Positions 56,301 through 60,276 of a stretch of 60,276 bases of DNA are shown piece by piece (within the stretch, counting starts at the first letter, position 1; each line of letters opens with the position of its first letter). A program made the translations under genes and the position numbers. The DNA is from Spirogloea muscicola (lineage: Eukaryota; Streptophyta; Zygnematophyceae; Spirogloeales; Spirogloeaceae). The DNA lies in the NCBI GenBank assembly GCA_009602725.1, contig WELB01000224.1, positions 66,264-126,539 of the forward strand. The letters run 5' to 3'. The notes below the pieces were generated by a model. It made no database searches. It was not told the origin of the DNA and worked only from the letters and a program-made list of their open reading frames with translations.

Positions 56301-58361
56301 TCACGCCCATCCGTTGTGCATCGGTTGGGAACCGCTGCAGAGGACCAGAGGGTAGCGCAGAGGCCAACAATGGGCAGGAGAGTGGTCAGCGTCACGAGAC
56401 GGCCTGGATCAGAGCAAAGCTTGCAAGTCAAGCTTGTAGCTGCGGCGGACGTTGAGAGCAGCCCTTCTCGTCGCGGCTCAGATCCTGACTCCGAAGGTCA
56501 GATAGCGCCACTGCCCTGGGGCACCGCTGATGTGTTGCTTGGTAGTGGAATGTAACAAGGCTGGACTTATTCTGTCCAGAACATATACTTGCACAGCATC
56601 CTCAGCTTCTGCGCCGCAGCATGTGGCGTAGCAATTGTATGCCCCTTTATATCTCCCTTGCTCCTTGCCTTGGCAGGAGAGCCCAATGTGAAAATTCCTG
56701 TGAGGCAGTCCGTGAAAAGCCGGCTCGGTCTACCTGCTCGACAGTTGGATGCTGTGATGGTGGAGCAGAACACTGAAGCTGATACGGTAGTGTGCAAAGG
56801 CTTGTGTCCTTTGTAAAGTCGTCTTACCAAATGGATCAGATCTGGTTGCTGATGCAGTTGACAAAGTTCCATTGTATGTTGTCAGCTTGGTCTGCTGGCG
56901 ATGCAGTTGCGGTTGATCTTGACCAGCTCTGTGAATCTTGCGGCCTTCTGTTGACCAGAGCATGACAATATTTCTCGGTGCTATTTGCATGGGAGGACAG
57001 GCTGTTACGGTGATGAAGAAGAAGATGAGGCAGGTGGAGCTGGAGATGATCAAGCTGAAGGCACGGCAGGCGGAAGCCTCAAAGAAGGACGGTCCAGCTC
57101 AGAGTAGCGTGCCAGGTGAAGCATGCTGCCTGCTCGCCGCTCTATACTTAGAAAAATGAGCATGAAACTCATCCATATTTCTAACTGTTTATGTATATGT
57201 ACCGTGCAGGTTCTGCAAAGCCCTTGCTGATGCTGGCGAGTGTAGAGGACGTGAATGCGCGGTCCATCTTTGTCACCAATGTGAGGAGACCTATGTATCT
57301 TTTCATGGATGCTCAAGCAAGCAAAATGAAGGAGGCTTGTCATTGGGGGTTGGCCAGGTTGACAATTGTTAGCACGTCTTGTAGCACACAGCCGACACGC
57401 ACTTATCATGTAAGTAATGACACTGCCAGCTGCGCTACACAGGTGCATTTCGCCGCCACCAAGGAGATGCTTGCTGTGCCCTTCGGCCAGTTTGGACAGG
57501 TTGTCCGGGTTACTTTGCTGACCGAGCCCTCTGGCAAGGCGCGAGGGTGAGGTCATGATTGCCCTTGGCCTGGTTTGCCATCATGCAGCTGCTGCATGCA
57601 AGAAGAGCTGTCCTGTCTTATCTGTTGCTTCTTAAGTTGTTTGCTTGCGTGATCCTCAGATAGATGATACCAAGGGCAGCTCCTGGGGCAAAGTGAGATT
57701 TCTTAGTGCAAATGCTCATACTGACTGACCTGACGGGGGCTGTTCACCAGGTGCGCATATGTGGAGTTTGCAAGCAGGCAGTCCAGTCAGGCCGCCGTTG
57801 CCCAGACCGATCTATCTCTACTATCGAGGACCCTTAAGGTGAGAGCGCAGGTTAAGACAGGTTCTTGTGGTTGTTGATTGTGTCGCCATTGCCTAGCACC
57901 GCTGCGTAGGATCTGGCTATAATTTGTATCGTCTACAGAGGCCTAGACTATGTGTAGCTTCTCATTTGCATACTTCTTCCGGGCTGTGTCTTGATCAGGT
58001 GGTTCCAAAGTCGGAGGCGGCAGCAAACATGCCAGCGAGCAGCGCGCGCGGATCCTCCGGTGTGCCCACTTTTGCTCCGAAGCCGCAGGTGGCGCTCAGC
58101 AACCTGCAGTGGAAGCGCGAGCAGGCGAAGCTGGCAGGCTCCGCATTGTCACTGGGCTCGCCGGCTGTGGGCATTGGCGGCTCATGGAAGGCGCCACCAA
58201 ACGGCCTGAAGGCCTTTGCTGCAGGCACTGGCAAGCCAGTGGCAGCCCGAGTAGGCCCGCTGAAGCGTTCCCTGTCCTACGTCAGGCCTGCTCCCTACAG
58301 CGCATCCCCAAACGGGGGCATGTCGGGTGCTCAGCCAGAGCGATCTGCGCCGCCCGTGTGA
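53371..58361 (+). CDS. Nuclear RNA-binding protein: PWI/Nab2-like N-terminus plus RRM
   Basis: Resembles plant proteins of the AT3G12640 type and, at the N-terminus, animal ZC3H14/yeast Nab2, which act on poly(A) mRNA. Twelve exons: 53371-53487, 53850-53950, 54154-54307, 54471-55145, 55450-55594, 55786-56541, 56677-56786, 57001-57115, 57210-57280, 57443-57546, 57751-57838 and 57999-58361, all in phase (932 residues). Residues 1 to about 90 form a PWI/Nab2-like helical domain: RQTVRAKLAELLGSHTDEVL, EYVVVLVGHGK, DLEAFLGEKTKKFVSW|LWEHL. Next come a charged RE/RD repeat region (GRERGRERGRERER), an acidic segment (EVEEEEIDDEDEQLEEGE), a short coil (MKKKMRQVELEMIKLKARQ) and a PABPN1-like RRM (about 741-812) with RNP2 SIFVTNV and RNP1 RGCAYVEF. 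The Ser/Pro/Gly tail is disordered. The ATG at 53371 starts exon 1 after a CCG run. Confidence 0.9.
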
Positions 58362-59200
58362 GGGCTCGCAGGTGGTGCTTCTCCTGAGACAACTGGGACT
58401 GGCGCCCTCCGTTGCTCAAAGTGGACTGGCAGCCTATGTCAAGATTGCTCAGCTGCAAGCGTGGCCCGCCAAAACCATGCAGCCACATGAGGGAGGTTGG
58501 GCGGTGGTGGAGGAGGGATGGCAGCAGCAGCTCTAGCTTGGGCTGGCCGCCGCCACCATGGCAGGCACCGTCGTGTAATCCAGTGTTCTGCCGTGTGACG
58601 TTGATGAGTCGATCAGATCAATTGCTGATGGGCTAGATCACACATGGCACATGCCTAATGAGAAAGGAGGTCATGTTGGCCATATTGAACGTGATGATAG
58701 CCAGAGAAGAGACCAGTAGTGACACGTCAGAGAGGGAGTCCTAGGACTTCGCTCTGGATAGCCTGGATGGCTGCTCCCAGGTGCTCATACTGCTCACCCA
58801 CGGAGTAATAAGAGAAACATTGAGCATGTTATGAAAGAAGGCTGCTTTAGGTGTAAGTAAGGCCCATGTGCCAGTGCCTGCTGCATCCCATGGTGATGAG
58901 TCCAGGGTCAATCAAGTTCCATTCTGCTGCGATTTGCCACAAATACCGGATGAAGCAGTCACCTCAAGAAGCACTGCACTCCCTTGCATCCAAGCACACG
59001 GGCGACCTTTCAGTCACAGGCCATCCTGGCACCCAATGATGAGACAGATCTTCCAGAACATGCCTGTGCAATTTCCGTGCTGGTTACGTAGATCCGGATG
59101 GGTCTCTTTCACTTGATTTTGTCCGGGCAAGTGTCCAGAACGAACAGATCGGAGAGCTGTGCTTCAGCCTGAGATGTCCCGCATCAAGCCAACTGCCCGA
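58362..59200. other. 3' flank, no gene recognised
   Basis: Short frames only, for example 58868-59116 (82 codons), with no domain or splice pattern. It probably includes the 3' untranslated region of the RRM gene. Confidence 0.5.
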
Positions 59201-59204
59201 CGTG

Positions 59205-59535
59205 CCGTTGGAAGAAGCGAGCTCCCGAAAGAAACGGCTCTCCAATGGGGGCGAGGCTGTGAAAGGCCAGCACGAAAAGAATTGACAAGGTCCGAAGGGG
59301 CCAAAAAGAAGTGAACACTTCCCAAAGAAGGTGCTCGCTCATTGAGAAGAGGGGCTGGCAAAGCCAACCCAAAAAGAATGGACAATGTTCAAAGCCAAAG
59401 AAAGAGGTGCAAAGAGTGCTGGGGCCGTGATTGGCCAGCCCAGAAAGGGAACGTGCTCTTCCAATCTACGGGAATGGCTGCGAGAGGCCAGCCCATAGAA
59501 GAAAGAGAGAAGAAGTGGCACTCCCAATGCTCGGG
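59205..59535 (-). repeat. Cluster of dispersed-repeat units, reverse orientation
   Basis: At least three consecutive diverged units read on the minus strand with the TTCTTTTxGGGCTGG...CCCC(C/A)ATTGG pattern, at about 59220-59305, 59325-59400 and 59420-59530. The first is nearly the same as 1-95 of this window (GACAAGGTYCGAAGGGGCCAAA). Confidence 0.75.
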
Positions 59536-59699
59536 CTAACAGCTCAAGTACGCCGACCATCCGCGGGAAGACGAGTTCTTCCCGTGGCAGTTGACACCCA
59601 TGGGGCGCTGGGCGCTCGGTGGCTCGAGCTGCTCACCCAGCTCGCCCGCTACACCATTGCCCGTCGCTTCCATGGGGAGCCGGTGAACTTTCCCGCAGC

Positions 59700-60276
59700 C
59701 GGGTCGCTGGCGCAAGTGTATCGTATGTGCCTGGCCGTCTCGCTGGAGAGGGCTATGGCCCTTTCTTCTATGCGCCTGGCCGTCTCGCTGCAGAGGTCCA
59801 TGGCCCGGGCGCTGCACCTTCGTGCCGGCAGAGCCCTCGCTGCTGCCTCTGGCTCTGGCCAGGGGACCCACTTCCAGGAGCCCAGCATCTCTGATCTGCG
59901 GCTGCTTAGCAGGGGTTACTGAGTGTCTCGTAGCAGCTTTGTTTCCGTTACTTAGCGCTTCCCCTGGCCCCCTTCTCGTACTCTGTTCATTCTTTTTCGG
60001 GCTGGTTGTTCCAGCCCCTATTCTCAATGGGCGAGCACTTTCTTCTTTTCTTCTATGGCCCGCGCGCTGCACCTTCGTGCCGGCAGAGCCCTCGCTGCTG
60101 CCTCTGGCCAGGGACCCACTTCCAGGAGCCTAGCATCTCTGATCTGCGGCTGCTTAGCAGGGGTTACTGAGTGATACGTAGCTGCATTAATTCTTTGTGT
60201 GCTTGTTTTTCTTAGCGCTTCCCCTGGCCCCCTTCTCCCCCCCCGCTCCCGACCGTTGGGAGCCCCTATTCTCAAT
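59700..60276 (+). repeat. Tandem repeat-ORF copies about 254 bp apart
   Basis: GCTGCACCTTCGTGCCGGCA through TTAGCAGGGGTTACTGAGTG occurs at about 59812-59925 and again at 60066-60175, nearly identical, followed both times by the CTTAGCGCTTCCCCTGGCCC block. The first copy has an open frame with LHLRAGRALAAASG and ends DLRLLSRGY-stop at 59922. In the second copy a small deletion shifts the frame within CTCTGGCCAGGG, and the tail LLSRGY-stop lies in another frame. The family continues past the window edge. Confidence 0.85.

Noticed and set aside
1-60276. CRISPR arrays, bacterial operons, phage or integrative elements
   Set aside because: No spacer-repeat arrays. All recognised genes are eukaryotic with spliceosomal introns.

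Overview
The window is nuclear DNA from a photosynthetic green alga, probably a chlorophyte. It carries twelve intron-rich protein genes with short exons (about 30-700 nt) and GT-AG or GC-AG introns. Plastid functions are present: a thylakoid-lumen pentapeptide protein, a starch synthase, a chloroplast rhodanese and a plastid phosphohexomutase. CUL4, URI and the rhodanese resemble their land-plant homologues. GC-rich triplet runs sit near 5' ends, degenerate telomere-like TTTAGGG tracts occur in 5' introns, and there are no bacterial operon features.

Layout. 1-3.8 kb: dispersed repeats, including a large foldback element. 3.9-6.6 kb (+): URI prefoldin. 6.9-9.0 kb (-): unrecognised coiled-coil protein with one hydrophobic segment. 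9.8-11.5 kb (-): lumenal pentapeptide-repeat protein. 12.2-18.1 kb (-): cullin 4. 19.1-24.7 kb (-): SSIV-type starch synthase. 25.0-25.5 kb: minisatellite between starch synthase and fibrillarin. 25.7-27.9 kb (+): fibrillarin. 29.8-30.8 kb (-): A20/AN1 stress-associated protein. 33.7-35.55 kb (-): STR9-like rhodanese. 36.6-41.8 kb (+): phosphoglucomutase/phosphomannomutase-like enzyme. 42.9-49.3 kb (-): large coiled-coil protein ending in a CBM25/53 starch-binding module. 50.3-52.0 kb (+): ESCRT-III VPS20/CHMP6. 53.4-58.4 kb (+): nuclear RNA-binding protein with a PWI/Nab2-like N-terminus and an RRM. 58.4-60.3 kb: the same dispersed repeat family as at the left end.

Exon models were built by hand from splice sites, reading phase and remembered family sequences. 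Nearly every junction agrees in phase, which is the main internal support. Starts are less certain than internal exons, and several first exons lie in GC-rich triplet runs next to single-N gaps.

The most interesting items are: the coiled-coil/CBM25 protein encoded 18 kb from an SSIV-type starch synthase (SSIV acts with coiled-coil partners in starch-granule initiation); a repeat family carrying a short ORF that keeps the C-terminus (S/D)xxLLTRGY-stop while its codons diverge; four GC-AG introns with nearly identical donors, three of them in CUL4; and an N flanked by a perfect 16-nt duplication that looks like unmerged contig ends.
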